28,596 bases of DNA. Origin: Sysuimicrobium calidum. Lineage in GTDB: Bacteria > Sysuimicrobiota > Sysuimicrobiia > Sysuimicrobiales > Sysuimicrobiaceae. The notes below the pieces were generated by a model. It did not search any database. It was not told where the DNA came from and saw only the letters and a program-made list of their open reading frames with translations. Position 1 is the stretch's first letter. Every line of letters starts with the position of its first letter. The translations under genes were made by a program, and so were the position numbers. Of the stretch, positions 14,207 through 21,498 are shown one piece after another. The stretch spans positions 1 to 28,596 of the forward strand of contig JAVKHN010000024.1 in assembly GCA_031459935.1 (NCBI GenBank), written 5' to 3'.

Positions 14207-15262
14207 ATGAAGGCGGCGCAGATGGTGGAGCACCGCAAGCCGCTGGTGGTCCAGGAGGTCCCCGACCCGCGCCCCGGACCTCAGGACGCCGTGCTCCGGG
14301 TGGAGGCGTGCGGGATCTGCCGCAGCGACTGGCACGCGTGGATGGGAGACTGGACGTGGATCGGCTTCCGGCCCCAGCTTCCCCTCACGCTGGGGCACGA
14401 GCTGGCGGGCGAGGTGGTGGAGGTCGGCTCGGAGGTAAGACGGACGAAGGTGGGGGAGCGGGTGACGGTTCCCTTCCACCTCGGCTGCTCGTACTGCCCA
14501 TACTGCCTCAGCGGGCGACCGAACCTCTGCGACAGCCTGCAGATGGTGGGATTCTCCTTCGACGGGGGTTACGCCCAGTATGTCCGCATCCCCAACGCGG
14601 ACTTCAATCTCATCCGGCTGCCGGACGCGGTGGACTTCGTGACCGCGGCCGCCCTGGGATGCCGGTACATGACCGCCTACCACGCGGTGCTGCACCGGGG
14701 GCGGGTGCAGGCAGGAGAGTGGGTGGCGGTACATGGGGTTGGGGGAGTGGGGCTGAGCGCGGTGCAGATCGCGAACGCCGCGGGGGCCCGGGTGGTGGCC
14801 GTGGATGTGGACGAGGAGAAGCTGGCGCGGGCCCGCCAGGAGGGTGCAGTCGCCACCGTCAATGCCCGCAGGGAGAACGTGCCGGAGGCGATCAAGCAGA
14901 TCACGGGCGGAGGGGCACACGTCTCCATAGACGCCCTGGGGGTCCGGGAGACCATTCAGAATTCCGTTTTCTGTCTGCGCAAGGGCGGACGCCACGTGCA
15001 GGTGGGCCTCACCACCCAGGCCGAGCAGGGGATGGTGGCTCTCCCCACGGACATGATGGTGGGGATGGAGCTGGAGTTCTACGGGAGCGTGGGGAATCCC
15101 CATCCCCAGTACGCGGGCCTGCTGGGCCTGGTGGAGCAGGGCAGGCTGAATCCGAAGAGCCTGGTGGGGCGGACGGTCTCCTTGGAGGAGGTGAACGAGG
15201 TCCTACAGGCCATGACGGAGTTCCGCACCCTGGGATTCACGGTGATCACACGGTTCCGGTGA
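14207..15262 (+). CDS. Zinc-dependent alcohol dehydrogenase (medium-chain)
   Basis: 351 residues. Catalytic zinc ligands are Cys38 (GICRSD) and His64-Glu65 (LGHELAGEV); structural zinc is held by Cys94, Cys97, Cys100 and Cys108 (CSYCPYC and PNLC). The nucleotide fold has GVGGVG, and AVDVDEEK has an acidic residue at the end of beta-2, which favours NAD over NADP. The substrate is not predictable; relatives oxidise alcohols, polyols or hydroxy acids. A GGGAGGG ribosome site precedes the ATG. It lies 114 nt upstream of an amino-acid-type ABC importer on the same strand, so the imported compound or a product of it may be the substrate; this is inference from position. Confidence 0.93.
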   Translation: MKAAQMVEHRKPLVVQEVPDPRPGPQDAVLRVEACGICRSDWHAWMGDWTWIGFRPQLPLTLGHELAGEVVEVGSEVRRTKVGERVTVPFHLGCSYCPYCLSGRPNLCDSLQMVGFSFDGGYAQYVRIPNADFNLIRLPDAVDFVTAAALGCRYMTAYHAVLHRGRVQAGEWVAVHGVGGVGLSAVQIANAAGARVVAVDVDEEKLARARQEGAVATVNARRENVPEAIKQITGGGAHVSIDALGVRETIQNSVFCLRKGGRHVQVGLTTQAEQGMVALPTDMMVGMELEFYGSVGNPHPQYAGLLGLVEQGRLNPKSLVGRTVSLEEVNEVLQAMTEFRTLGFTVITRFR

Positions 15263-15376
15263 GGGCAAAAGGGCGGATCGCCCGGAAGGAGGTGGGAGGC
15301 GGTTCGCGGAGGTGAACAGACAACCTCGTGGTCTCCTGCGCTTTCTGTAAATTAAATCAAATAGGGGGTGGTCGGA
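15263..15376 (+). promoter_or_regulatory. Gap between dehydrogenase and livK with hairpin and possible -10
   Basis: Contains a GGGCG/CGCCC hairpin (15271-15283) without a T-run and an AT-rich patch with a TGTAAATT sequence near 15346-15353 that could be a -10 for livK. GGGGGTGG at 15364-15371 is the ribosome site. The importer may therefore have its own promoter as well as read-through from the dehydrogenase. Confidence 0.35.
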
Positions 15377-16606
15377 ATGCGATCCGGGAAGCTATGGTGG
15401 GCTGGCCTGACCCTGGCCATCGCGGGATGCCTCGCCCTGGGGTTGGCCGCAGGGTGGACAGCCCCGCGGAAGGAGGCCATCCTCATGGGTGTGGCGTTCG
15501 CCCTCTCGGGGCCCCTCGCTCCTATTACCAACGCCACCATCGGTCCCGTGTACGACATGTGGGTGAAGGAGGTGAATGCCCGGGGCGGCATCCGGGTTTC
15601 GGAGTTCGGGCGGCGCCTTCCCATTCGGTTCATCAAGTACGACGACAAGTCCGACCTGGGGACCGCCACCCGGCTCCTGGAGAAGCTGATTCTGGAGGAT
15701 CGGGTGGACATCGTCTTCCCGCCCATCAGCACTGGGTTCCTGTACGCGGCGGCCCCTATTGCCAACAAGTACCGGAAGGTCCTCATCGGGGGTCCCGGAG
15801 GGGCCGCCAAGCTGGAAGAGATCATGCCCAACCTCCCGTACTTCTTCCAGGTCCTGAACTACTCCCGTAGCCAGATGCCCGTTCTGGCCGCCGTCCTGAG
15901 GGAGCTGGGACTCCGCACCGTGGCCATCGTCCACCACGAGGACCTGCACGGGGTGGAGTACAAGGACGTGGCCCTGCCGGAGTTCCGGAGGGCCGGGTTG
16001 CAGGTGGCCTTCGTGAAGAGCTTCCCCATGGACATCAAGGACACCACCCCCCTGCTGAAGGAGGCCACCGCGGCAAGGGTGGATGCTTTCGTGGCGTTTG
16101 CGTACCCCGATCAGGGGTTCCTGATGGTCCGCCAGGCCATCGAGCTGGATGCGAACTTCAAGGCCATGTTCATCTCCGTGGGCGTCAACCTGAGCGCCTT
16201 CCGGGACGCCTTCGGGGTGGACGTGGTGGAAGGGATGATGGGTGGTGGCGCGTGGAATGCGAAGAGCGGGCGCGGCGCCCGCCGCTTCATCGAGCTGTAC
16301 AAGAAGTATTTCAACACGGAGCCGCCGGACTGGTGGGGCCAGCTTTACTATTACGCTTCCCTGGAGCATCTGCAGCAGGCCATCGAGGCCGCGGGGACCC
16401 TGGACAACCCCCGGATCCGGGAGGTTCTGGCCACGGAGACCTTCCCCACCGTAGTGGGACCGTTCAAGTACGACCGGGACCGGCAGTTCCGGGGGCACCT
16501 GGGGCAGATCGGACAGTGGCAGAAGGGGATCTTCGAGGTGGTGGATCCGGGCAGGAACCGGACCGCCAAGCCCATCCTGAAGCCGGCGTGGCCGAAGAAG
16601 CGGTAA
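15377..16606 (+). CDS. livK: ABC transporter substrate-binding protein, branched-chain amino acid type
   Basis: 409 residues from ATG 15377 (GTG 15368 is in frame, but the GGGGGTGG ribosome site suits the ATG). An export signal covers about residues 1-30; IAGC ending at Cys18 fits a lipobox, but the hydrophobic stretch continues past it, so ordinary cleavage is also possible. The mature part has the type I periplasmic binding fold of HAAT/LivK proteins: ILMGVAFALSGPLA, VKEVNARGGI, IKYDDKSDLGTATRLLEKLI, VDIVFPPIS and FVAFAYPDQGFLMVRQAIEL. The ligand may be a branched-chain amino acid, but this family also binds amides, urea, aromatic acids and others. It heads the livKHMGF set, separated by a strong hairpin. 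Confidence 0.93.
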   Translation: MRSGKLWWAGLTLAIAGCLALGLAAGWTAPRKEAILMGVAFALSGPLAPITNATIGPVYDMWVKEVNARGGIRVSEFGRRLPIRFIKYDDKSDLGTATRLLEKLILEDRVDIVFPPISTGFLYAAAPIANKYRKVLIGGPGGAAKLEEIMPNLPYFFQVLNYSRSQMPVLAAVLRELGLRTVAIVHHEDLHGVEYKDVALPEFRRAGLQVAFVKSFPMDIKDTTPLLKEATAARVDAFVAFAYPDQGFLMVRQAIELDANFKAMFISVGVNLSAFRDAFGVDVVEGMMGGGAWNAKSGRGARRFIELYKKYFNTEPPDWWGQLYYYASLEHLQQAIEAAGTLDNPRIREVLATETFPTVVGPFKYDRDRQFRGHLGQIGQWQKGIFEVVDPGRNRTAKPILKPAWPKKR

Positions 16607-16642
16607 GGGCCGCCGGCCTCGGAGCGGTTTAAGGGCGTTTCG

Positions 16643-16683
16643 AAGGGCGGGGCCGGCGACGGCCCGAAGCCGGTCCCGCCCTT
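16643..16683 (+). terminator. Hairpin between livK and livH (attenuating terminator)
   Basis: 15-nt arms (16643-16657 and 16669-16683) pair fully except one G-U, around an 11-nt loop, followed by TCTCT. Such a structure after the binding-protein gene commonly lowers expression of the downstream membrane genes. The first possible livH start (GTG 16689) is only 5 nt beyond the stem. Confidence 0.75.
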
Positions 16684-16688
16684 TCTCT

Positions 16689-17591
16689 GTGGAGAAAGCC
16701 ATCCTGCGAGAACGGGACGTGGATCTGAATCGGATTCTCGACATCGTCTTCGGCGGGATCATGCTGGGGGGGATCTACGGCCTGGTCTCCCTCGGCCTGA
16801 ATCTGCAGTACGGCGTGGCCCGGGTGCTGAACGTGGCACACGGGGAGTTCGCCACCCTGGGGGCTTTCCTCACCTGGTGGCTCTATGTGGCGGCCGGGAT
16901 CAGCCCGCTCGGGGGACTGGTGGCGTCCCTGGTGCTGAGTTTCGGCCTGGGGTGGGGGGTGTACCGGTTGATCTTCGCCCGCCTCCAACGGCTCGTGCGG
17001 TCGCCTGAAGCCTTCGAGGCCGCGTGCATGCTCACCTCGTTCGGCATCCTCTTCGTGATCCAGAACCTCGTCATCCTGACGTGGGGGGCGGAGGTCCGCA
17101 GCTACGCGTACCTCCCCGGCGCGCTCCGGCTGGGGAGCCTCGTGCTTCCGGTGAACCGGATCCTCATCTTCGGATTCTCCGTGGTGCTGGGGGCGCTGTT
17201 CTATCTGGTCCTGAAGCGGACACGGATTGGAAAAGCCATCCGGGCCGCAGCCCAGGATCGGTTCGGGGCGGCCAGCGTGGGCGTGGACGTGTCGAACGTG
17301 CTGGGAGTCTGCTTCGCCATGGGAACCGGGGCCGCGGGGGCCGCGGGTTCCCTCATCAGCATGACCTACAGCATCCATCCCGTCATGGGCTTCGAGTACA
17401 CGGTGATCGCCATCATCGTGGTGGTGCTGGGAGGGCTGGGGAACATTCCCGGTAGCCTGCTTGGGGGGATCCTGCTGGGCGTGGTGGGAACCGCAGTCAC
17501 CTACTGGCAACCGGGGCTCGCGGTGGTGGCCTACTACCTCCTCTTCGTGGTCCTGCTATGGTGGAGACCAAGGGGCTTGCTGGCAACATAG
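16689..17591 (+). CDS. livH: Branched-chain-type ABC transporter permease LivH
   Basis: Up to 300 residues with about eight membrane segments. Family signatures are IYGLVSLGLNLQYGVARVLN with AHGEFATLGAF, the cytoplasmic loop RTRIGKAIRAAAQDRFGAAS, which contacts the ATPases, and VVVLGGLGNIPGSLLGG. The protein forms the membrane channel with LivM. The start is uncertain: GTG 16689 lacks a ribosome site because it abuts a terminator-like hairpin, and GTG 16719 (VDLNRILDIVFGG) is a plausible alternative. The 3' end overlaps livM by 34 nt. Confidence 0.92.
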   Translation: MEKAILRERDVDLNRILDIVFGGIMLGGIYGLVSLGLNLQYGVARVLNVAHGEFATLGAFLTWWLYVAAGISPLGGLVASLVLSFGLGWGVYRLIFARLQRLVRSPEAFEAACMLTSFGILFVIQNLVILTWGAEVRSYAYLPGALRLGSLVLPVNRILIFGFSVVLGALFYLVLKRTRIGKAIRAAAQDRFGAASVGVDVSNVLGVCFAMGTGAAGAAGSLISMTYSIHPVMGFEYTVIAIIVVVLGGLGNIPGSLLGGILLGVVGTAVTYWQPGLAVVAYYLLFVVLLWWRPRGLLAT

Positions 17592-18541
17592 TACGAAGTG
17601 GCCCCGCCCTCCGGAGAGCGGCACTGGCCCTCCTGGCGGTGGGGCTGGCGAGTGCTCCCCTGTACCTGCCCACCTATACCCTGGTGTTCCTGAGCAATCT
17701 GGGCATGTACGTGGTGCTGACCGTGAGCTGGATTCTGTTCGCGGGCTCCACGGGCTATGTCTCCCTGGCCTCCGCGGTGTTCTTCGGGATCGGGGTGTAC
17801 GCCGCGGTCCTGTGGCGCACCGCCCTGGGGTTTTGGGTGGCCGCCCTGCTGGGGGGCCTGCTCAGCGGCGCGGTGGCGGCGGGGATGGGCATGGTCACCC
17901 TGCGGTTGCGGGGAGCGTACTTCAGCATGTTCACCCTGGGGGCTGTGGAACTGGCTACCTCCGCCACCCGGTGGGGGGAGGCGCACTTCTTCGGCCGGGT
18001 AGGGCGCATCGTGCTGCCCGTTGGGCAGGAGACGATATACTACGCCATGCTGGTGCTTGTGATCCTGCTGTTCGCCACCTGGGAGCTGGTCCAACGGTCG
18101 AAGCTGGGAATGGGGCTGCGATGCATCGGGGAGGACGAGGAGGCCGCAGCGCACATCGGGATTCCCACCACCCGGGTCAAGGTGGCGGGCTTCTGCCTGA
18201 GTGCGGTCTTCATGGGATGCGCGGGAGCCATCATGGCCACCCGGTGGACGTACGTGGATCCCCGCATCGCCTTCAACCTGCAGCTCTCCTTCATCCCCGT
18301 GCTCATCGCGGTGTTCAGCGGAAGCCGGCGCCCGTACGGGGCGGCCCTGGGGGCCGTCCTCTTCGTGGCGCTGGAGGACTTCCTGATCACCCGCCTCCCC
18401 TACCACTACATGCTGCTCTTCGGCCTCGTGATGGTGGCGGTCATGCTGTACAGCCCTGGGGGGGTTATGGTGCTCTTGAGCCGGTGGTGGGAGCAGGTCC
18501 TGACGTGGAGCCGGGGGGAGAAGGCAGGAGCGGCAAAGTGA
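17558..18541 (+). CDS. livM: Branched-chain-type ABC transporter permease LivM
   Basis: 327 residues, multi-spanning. LivM motifs are FAGSTGYVSLASAVFFGIGV, the loop RSKLGMGLRCIGEDEEAAAHIGI (interaction with LivG/LivF) and a later VFSGSRRPYGAALGAV. It pairs with LivH to form the channel. ATG 17558 starts within the end of livH, and its TGA overlaps the livG GTG, so translation is coupled. Confidence 0.94.
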   Translation: MVETKGLAGNIVRSGPALRRAALALLAVGLASAPLYLPTYTLVFLSNLGMYVVLTVSWILFAGSTGYVSLASAVFFGIGVYAAVLWRTALGFWVAALLGGLLSGAVAAGMGMVTLRLRGAYFSMFTLGAVELATSATRWGEAHFFGRVGRIVLPVGQETIYYAMLVLVILLFATWELVQRSKLGMGLRCIGEDEEAAAHIGIPTTRVKVAGFCLSAVFMGCAGAIMATRWTYVDPRIAFNLQLSFIPVLIAVFSGSRRPYGAALGAVLFVALEDFLITRLPYHYMLLFGLVMVAVMLYSPGGVMVLLSRWWEQVLTWSRGEKAGAAK

Positions 18542-19275
18542 CCATGGCCTTCCTGGAGGGGAGAGAGATCATCAAGCGGTTTGGGGGCCTGGTGGCCCTC
18601 GCGGGGGTCTCCTTCACGGTGGAGGAGGGGGAGGTGGTGGGGATCATCGGCCCCAACGGGGCCGGGAAGACCACCCTGTTCAACGTGGTGACCGGAGCGG
18701 TGCGCGCAGACCACGGACAGCTGTGGTTTCGGGGACGGCCTCTGCTGGGACTCGGGCCAGATGAGATCTACCGACGGGGTATCGCCCGTACCTTCCAGAC
18801 CGTGCGGGTCTTCCGCGGGATGACGGTGTTCGAGAACGTGCTGGCGGGTGCGTGGTTCGGCCCGGAGTCGGGGCGTACGCGGGGGGAGGCGGAGCGCCGC
18901 GCGTGGTGGGCCCTGGAGATGGTGGGATTGAAGGACCTGGCAGGAGCGGTGGCGGGGGATCTCCAGATCGTCTACCAGAAACGGGTGGAGCTGGCGAGAG
19001 CCCTTGCGGGAAAGCCCCGGGTGCTCCTGCTGGACGAGCTCATGGCGGGCCTCACAGCCCGGGAGGTGGAGGAGGCGGTAGTGTTCCTCCGGCGCCTGCA
19101 GGGGGAGGGGCTCACGGTGGTTCTCATCGAGCACGTGCTGCGGGCGGTGATGCGGGCCTGTGATCGGGTCCTGGTGCTGCACCAGGGGAGGAAGATCGCG
19201 GAGGGCCGGCCGGAGGAGGTGGTGCGCCACCCCGAGGTCGTGGAGGCCTATCTCGGGAGCGGGGCGAGCACGTGA
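18538..19275 (+). CDS. livG: Branched-chain-type ABC transporter ATPase LivG
   Basis: 245 residues from GTG 18538, which overlaps the livM stop and has GGAG at 7-nt spacing; ATG 18544 is the alternative. Walker A is GPNGAGKTT (38-46), the Q-loop has Gln87 (RTFQTVRVF), Walker B is VLLLDEL with Asp166-Glu167, and the H-loop is LIEH. The usual LSxGQ signature is replaced by LQIVYQKR (142-149), and DEP of Walker B is DEL. The protein should form a heterodimer with LivF, whose signature is normal, so one of the two ATP sites is probably degenerate. The stop overlaps livF by 4 nt. Confidence 0.92.
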   Translation: MTMAFLEGREIIKRFGGLVALAGVSFTVEEGEVVGIIGPNGAGKTTLFNVVTGAVRADHGQLWFRGRPLLGLGPDEIYRRGIARTFQTVRVFRGMTVFENVLAGAWFGPESGRTRGEAERRAWWALEMVGLKDLAGAVAGDLQIVYQKRVELARALAGKPRVLLLDELMAGLTAREVEEAVVFLRRLQGEGLTVVLIEHVLRAVMRACDRVLVLHQGRKIAEGRPEEVVRHPEVVEAYLGSGAST

Positions 19276-19979
19276 TGCTGGACGTGGAGCGGGTCTGTGC
19301 AGGGTACGGGAAGGTGCAGGTGGTTTGGAACGTGTCCTTGCAGGTGAAAGAGGGGGAAGTGGTGGCCATCCTGGGTCCCAACGGGGCTGGGAAAACCACC
19401 CTGCTGAACACCATCACGGGACATCTTCGGCCCATGGCAGGCCGGATCGTTTTCCGGGGAGAGGCCATCGAGGGAACGGATCCGCACCGGGTCGCGGAGA
19501 GGGGCATCGCGTACGTGCCGCAGGGAGGCGGGTTGTTCCAGGAGATGACGGTTCTGGAAAACCTGGAGCTCGGCGCATACTCCCCTCAGGCCTGGAGGAC
19601 CCGTCGGGAACGCCTGGAATGGGTGTGCCAGCTGTTCCCCGTGCTGAAGGAGCGCCAGCGACAGATGGTGCGCAGCCTGAGCGGGGGAGAGCGGCAGATG
19701 GTGGCCATCGCCCGCGCCCTCATGGCCTGTCCGCAGCTGCTCATCCTGGACGAGGTCTCCTGGGGTCTGGCGCCTCGGGTGGTAGCCGAGGTATTCCAGC
19801 TGGTGCAGCAGCTGAGGGCGAGCGGCGTCACCGTGCTGCTCGTGGAACAGAGCGTCCAGCAGGCCCTGGAGACCGCGGACCGGGCATACGTGATGGAGAA
19901 CGGGCGGATCGTCCTGGAGGGAACCCGGGAGGAACTGCTGGACAACGAGCTCATCCGGACCGCCTACCTCGGTCTGTAA
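19272..19979 (+). CDS. livF: Branched-chain-type ABC transporter ATPase LivF
   Basis: 235 residues from GTG 19272 (GTGATG; ATG 19275 is equally possible). Walker A is GPNGAGKTT (35-43), the signature is LSGGE (136-140) followed by RQMVAIARAL, Walker B is LLILDEVSWGLAP (Asp160-Glu161), and the H-loop region reads LLVEQSVQQAL (Gln-Ser in place of the His, as is common in LivF). It pairs with LivG to power LivHM. The last gene of the importer set; 41 nt separate it from the next gene, which has its own -10 box. Confidence 0.94.
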   Translation: MMLDVERVCAGYGKVQVVWNVSLQVKEGEVVAILGPNGAGKTTLLNTITGHLRPMAGRIVFRGEAIEGTDPHRVAERGIAYVPQGGGLFQEMTVLENLELGAYSPQAWRTRRERLEWVCQLFPVLKERQRQMVRSLSGGERQMVAIARALMACPQLLILDEVSWGLAPRVVAEVFQLVQQLRASGVTVLLVEQSVQQALETADRAYVMENGRIVLEGTREELLDNELIRTAYLGL

Positions 19980-20000
19980 CCCTGCGCTCCCCCAACCCCG

Positions 20001-20009
20001 TGCTACACT
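20001..20009 (+). promoter_or_regulatory. Extended -10 promoter of the copper/redox cluster
   Basis: TGCTACACT fits TGnTAnnnT and ends 11 nt before the ATG at 20021. It may start transcription of the His-rich gene and the copper genes that follow. No clear -35 element and only a weak ribosome site, so a very short leader is likely. Confidence 0.5.
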
Positions 20010-20020
20010 CTCCCTGAGAG

Positions 20021-20404
20021 ATGCCGGGACGGAGCCTCTGGGGACTGGTGGTGAGCCTGTTGATGCTCGGGCCGTTGTGGGATCCGCACGGCCACGATCC
20101 TTACCACGCCCATGTGGTCCTCGGCGGAAATCCCGAAAGTCGGCAGCAGGCCGTCCACCGCCATCGCCACGGTCCGCACCCCCATGCTTGCTGCGCCCAC
20201 GCGCACGAACCCCTGGTGATAAGTCTCCGCGCCTCCGATCCCACCTCCCCGGCGGTGCTCCCTCTCCCGGGTGGTGCCGGAGCCACGGCGTCCTCCCGGG
20301 CAGCTCTGACCCCCCCGGTCTCCCGTTCCCGTGAGATCCGGAATTTCCTGCCTCCCTATGAGGTGTTCCTGAGCCCCTCCGACCCGCCTCCCAGAAGCAG
20401 CTGA
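20021..20404 (+). CDS. Small His-rich exported protein, possible copper binder
   Basis: 127 residues. The N-terminus (GRSLWGLVVSLLMLGPLW) resembles a signal peptide or anchor. Residues 23-62 hold a dense His cluster (HGHDPYHAH, HRHRHGPHPHACCAHAHE) with a CC pair, suitable for metal binding. The C-terminal half is Ser/Pro-rich and ends PPYEVFLSPSDPPPRSS. Small His-rich proteins with Pro-rich ends, such as DUF2946, occur next to copper genes, but I cannot assign this one to a family. Placed just before SCO1 and behind an extended -10 box, it probably belongs to the copper cluster. The reading frame could still be a chance one, since the region is GC-rich. Confidence 0.6.
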   Translation: MPGRSLWGLVVSLLMLGPLWDPHGHDPYHAHVVLGGNPESRQQAVHRHRHGPHPHACCAHAHEPLVISLRASDPTSPAVLPLPGGAGATASSRAALTPPVSRSREIRNFLPPYEVFLSPSDPPPRSS

Positions 20405-20441
20405 ATCGCCCGGAGCAATCCATTTTTCGGGAGGGGATCCG

Positions 20442-21041
20442 ATGGCGCGCGGTTTGCTGGCGGTGGTGTGCCTGGCGGTGGTGGCGTGTCAGGGTCCGCC
20501 GCGGTTCCGAGGAGAGGTGGTGGATCCGCCCCGACCGGTACCGGACCTCGTGGCCCGGGACCACCGGGGCGGGCTGTTCCGCACCGCGGAGCAGCGGGGG
20601 TACGTGGTGGTGTACTTCTTCGGGTACACCCACTGCCCGGACGTCTGCCCGGGTACGCTGGCCAAGTGGAAGCGGGCACAGGAGAAGTTGGGGGAGGATG
20701 CCCGGGGGATCCGGTGGGTGTTCGTGACGGTGGACCCCGAGCGGGACACCGCGCAGAAGGTGGGGGAGTATCTGGGGCTGTTTGGCCCGGAGTTCCTCGG
20801 GCTTGTGGGGAGCGAGGAGTCCCTGCAGCCCTTCTACCGGGCCTTCGGGGTGCTGTACGAGAAAGTAGCTCAGCCCGGAAGCGCCGTGGGGTACCTCGTG
20901 GGGCACACCGCGTTCGTGTCCGTGGTGGACGCCCTGGGACGGTGGCGGCTGCGGTTCAACTTCGGGACCTCCGTGGAGGATTACGTCCACGACCTGCGGC
21001 TGCTGCTTCGGGAAGCACGGCAGACTCGAGCGAGGAGGTAG
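20442..21041 (+). CDS. SCO1/SenC/PrrC-family copper chaperone (lipoprotein)
   Basis: 199 residues with a lipoprotein signal ending VVAC (Cys16). The thioredoxin-like SCO domain has the copper/redox motif CPDVC (Cys65 and Cys69) in FFGYTHCPDVCPGTLAKW and the distal ligand His155 in VGHTAFV. FVTVDPERDT is also typical. SCO proteins deliver copper to, or reduce, the CuA site of cytochrome oxidase and related enzymes on the outer membrane face. A strong GGGAGGGG ribosome site (20429-20436) precedes the ATG. Followed after 4 nt by the PCuAC gene, its usual partner. Confidence 0.95.
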   Translation: MARGLLAVVCLAVVACQGPPRFRGEVVDPPRPVPDLVARDHRGGLFRTAEQRGYVVVYFFGYTHCPDVCPGTLAKWKRAQEKLGEDARGIRWVFVTVDPERDTAQKVGEYLGLFGPEFLGLVGSEESLQPFYRAFGVLYEKVAQPGSAVGYLVGHTAFVSVVDALGRWRLRFNFGTSVEDYVHDLRLLLREARQTRARR

Positions 21042-21045
21042 ATGG

Positions 21046-21498
21046 ATGCGAACGGTCACGTTGCTGGCGATCCTGACCCTGACAGCAGGGCTTGTGCAGG
21101 CGGCGCGTTCCGCCATCGAGGTGGAACACCCCTGGGCCCGCCCGGGGGCACGGGGCGGGAACAGTGCGGTCTACATGGAGATCCACAACCGCTCTCCCCA
21201 GCCGGACCGGCTGATGGGCGCAGAGGCGGAGGTGGCGGAGGTGGTGGAGCTGCACCGCTCCCGCATGGAAGGCGGGATGCACCGCATGGAGAAGGTGGAA
21301 TCCATTGAGATCCCCGCGGGCGCCAAGGTGGCGCTCAGGCCCGGCGGCTTCCACATCATGCTCATCCGGCTCGTCCGCCCCCTCCGGACGGGAGACCGGT
21401 TCTCCTTGAGACTGCGGTTTCAGCGGGCGGGGGATCTCGTGATCCAGGTACCCGTGCGTCAGCAGGGAGGATCCGGTCATGGGGACGAGCACCGATAA
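21046..21498 (+). CDS. PCuAC-type periplasmic copper chaperone (DUF461)
   Basis: 150 residues with a signal peptide of about 20 residues (LLAILTLTAGLVQAA). The copper-binding pattern H-x10-M-x21-H-x-M is matched exactly by His70, Met81, His103 and Met105. PCuAC carries Cu(I) and, with SCO, loads the CuA centre of cytochrome oxidase. The tail GGSGHGDEHR adds two His. GAGGAGG (21032-21038) fixes ATG 21046; an ATG 4 nt earlier is in another frame. The 3' end overlaps the VKOR gene by 20 nt. Confidence 0.95.
   Translation: MRTVTLLAILTLTAGLVQAARSAIEVEHPWARPGARGGNSAVYMEIHNRSPQPDRLMGAEAEVAEVVELHRSRMEGGMHRMEKVESIEIPAGAKVALRPGGFHIMLIRLVRPLRTGDRFSLRLRFQRAGDLVIQVPVRQQGGSGHGDEHR

Noticed and set aside
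17461..18537. In-frame upstream extension of livG
   Set aside because: Overlaps all of livM; the ABC ATPase domain starts after GTG 18538.
19248..21116. 622-codon minus-strand frame over livF, the His-rich gene and SCO1
   Set aside because: Runs antisense through several genes with strong family motifs; low-complexity product, no ribosome site.
21042..21308. Alternative ATG 4 nt before the PCuAC start
   Set aside because: Different frame, Gly/Arg-rich product without family match; the ribosome site and exact copper motif support 21046.
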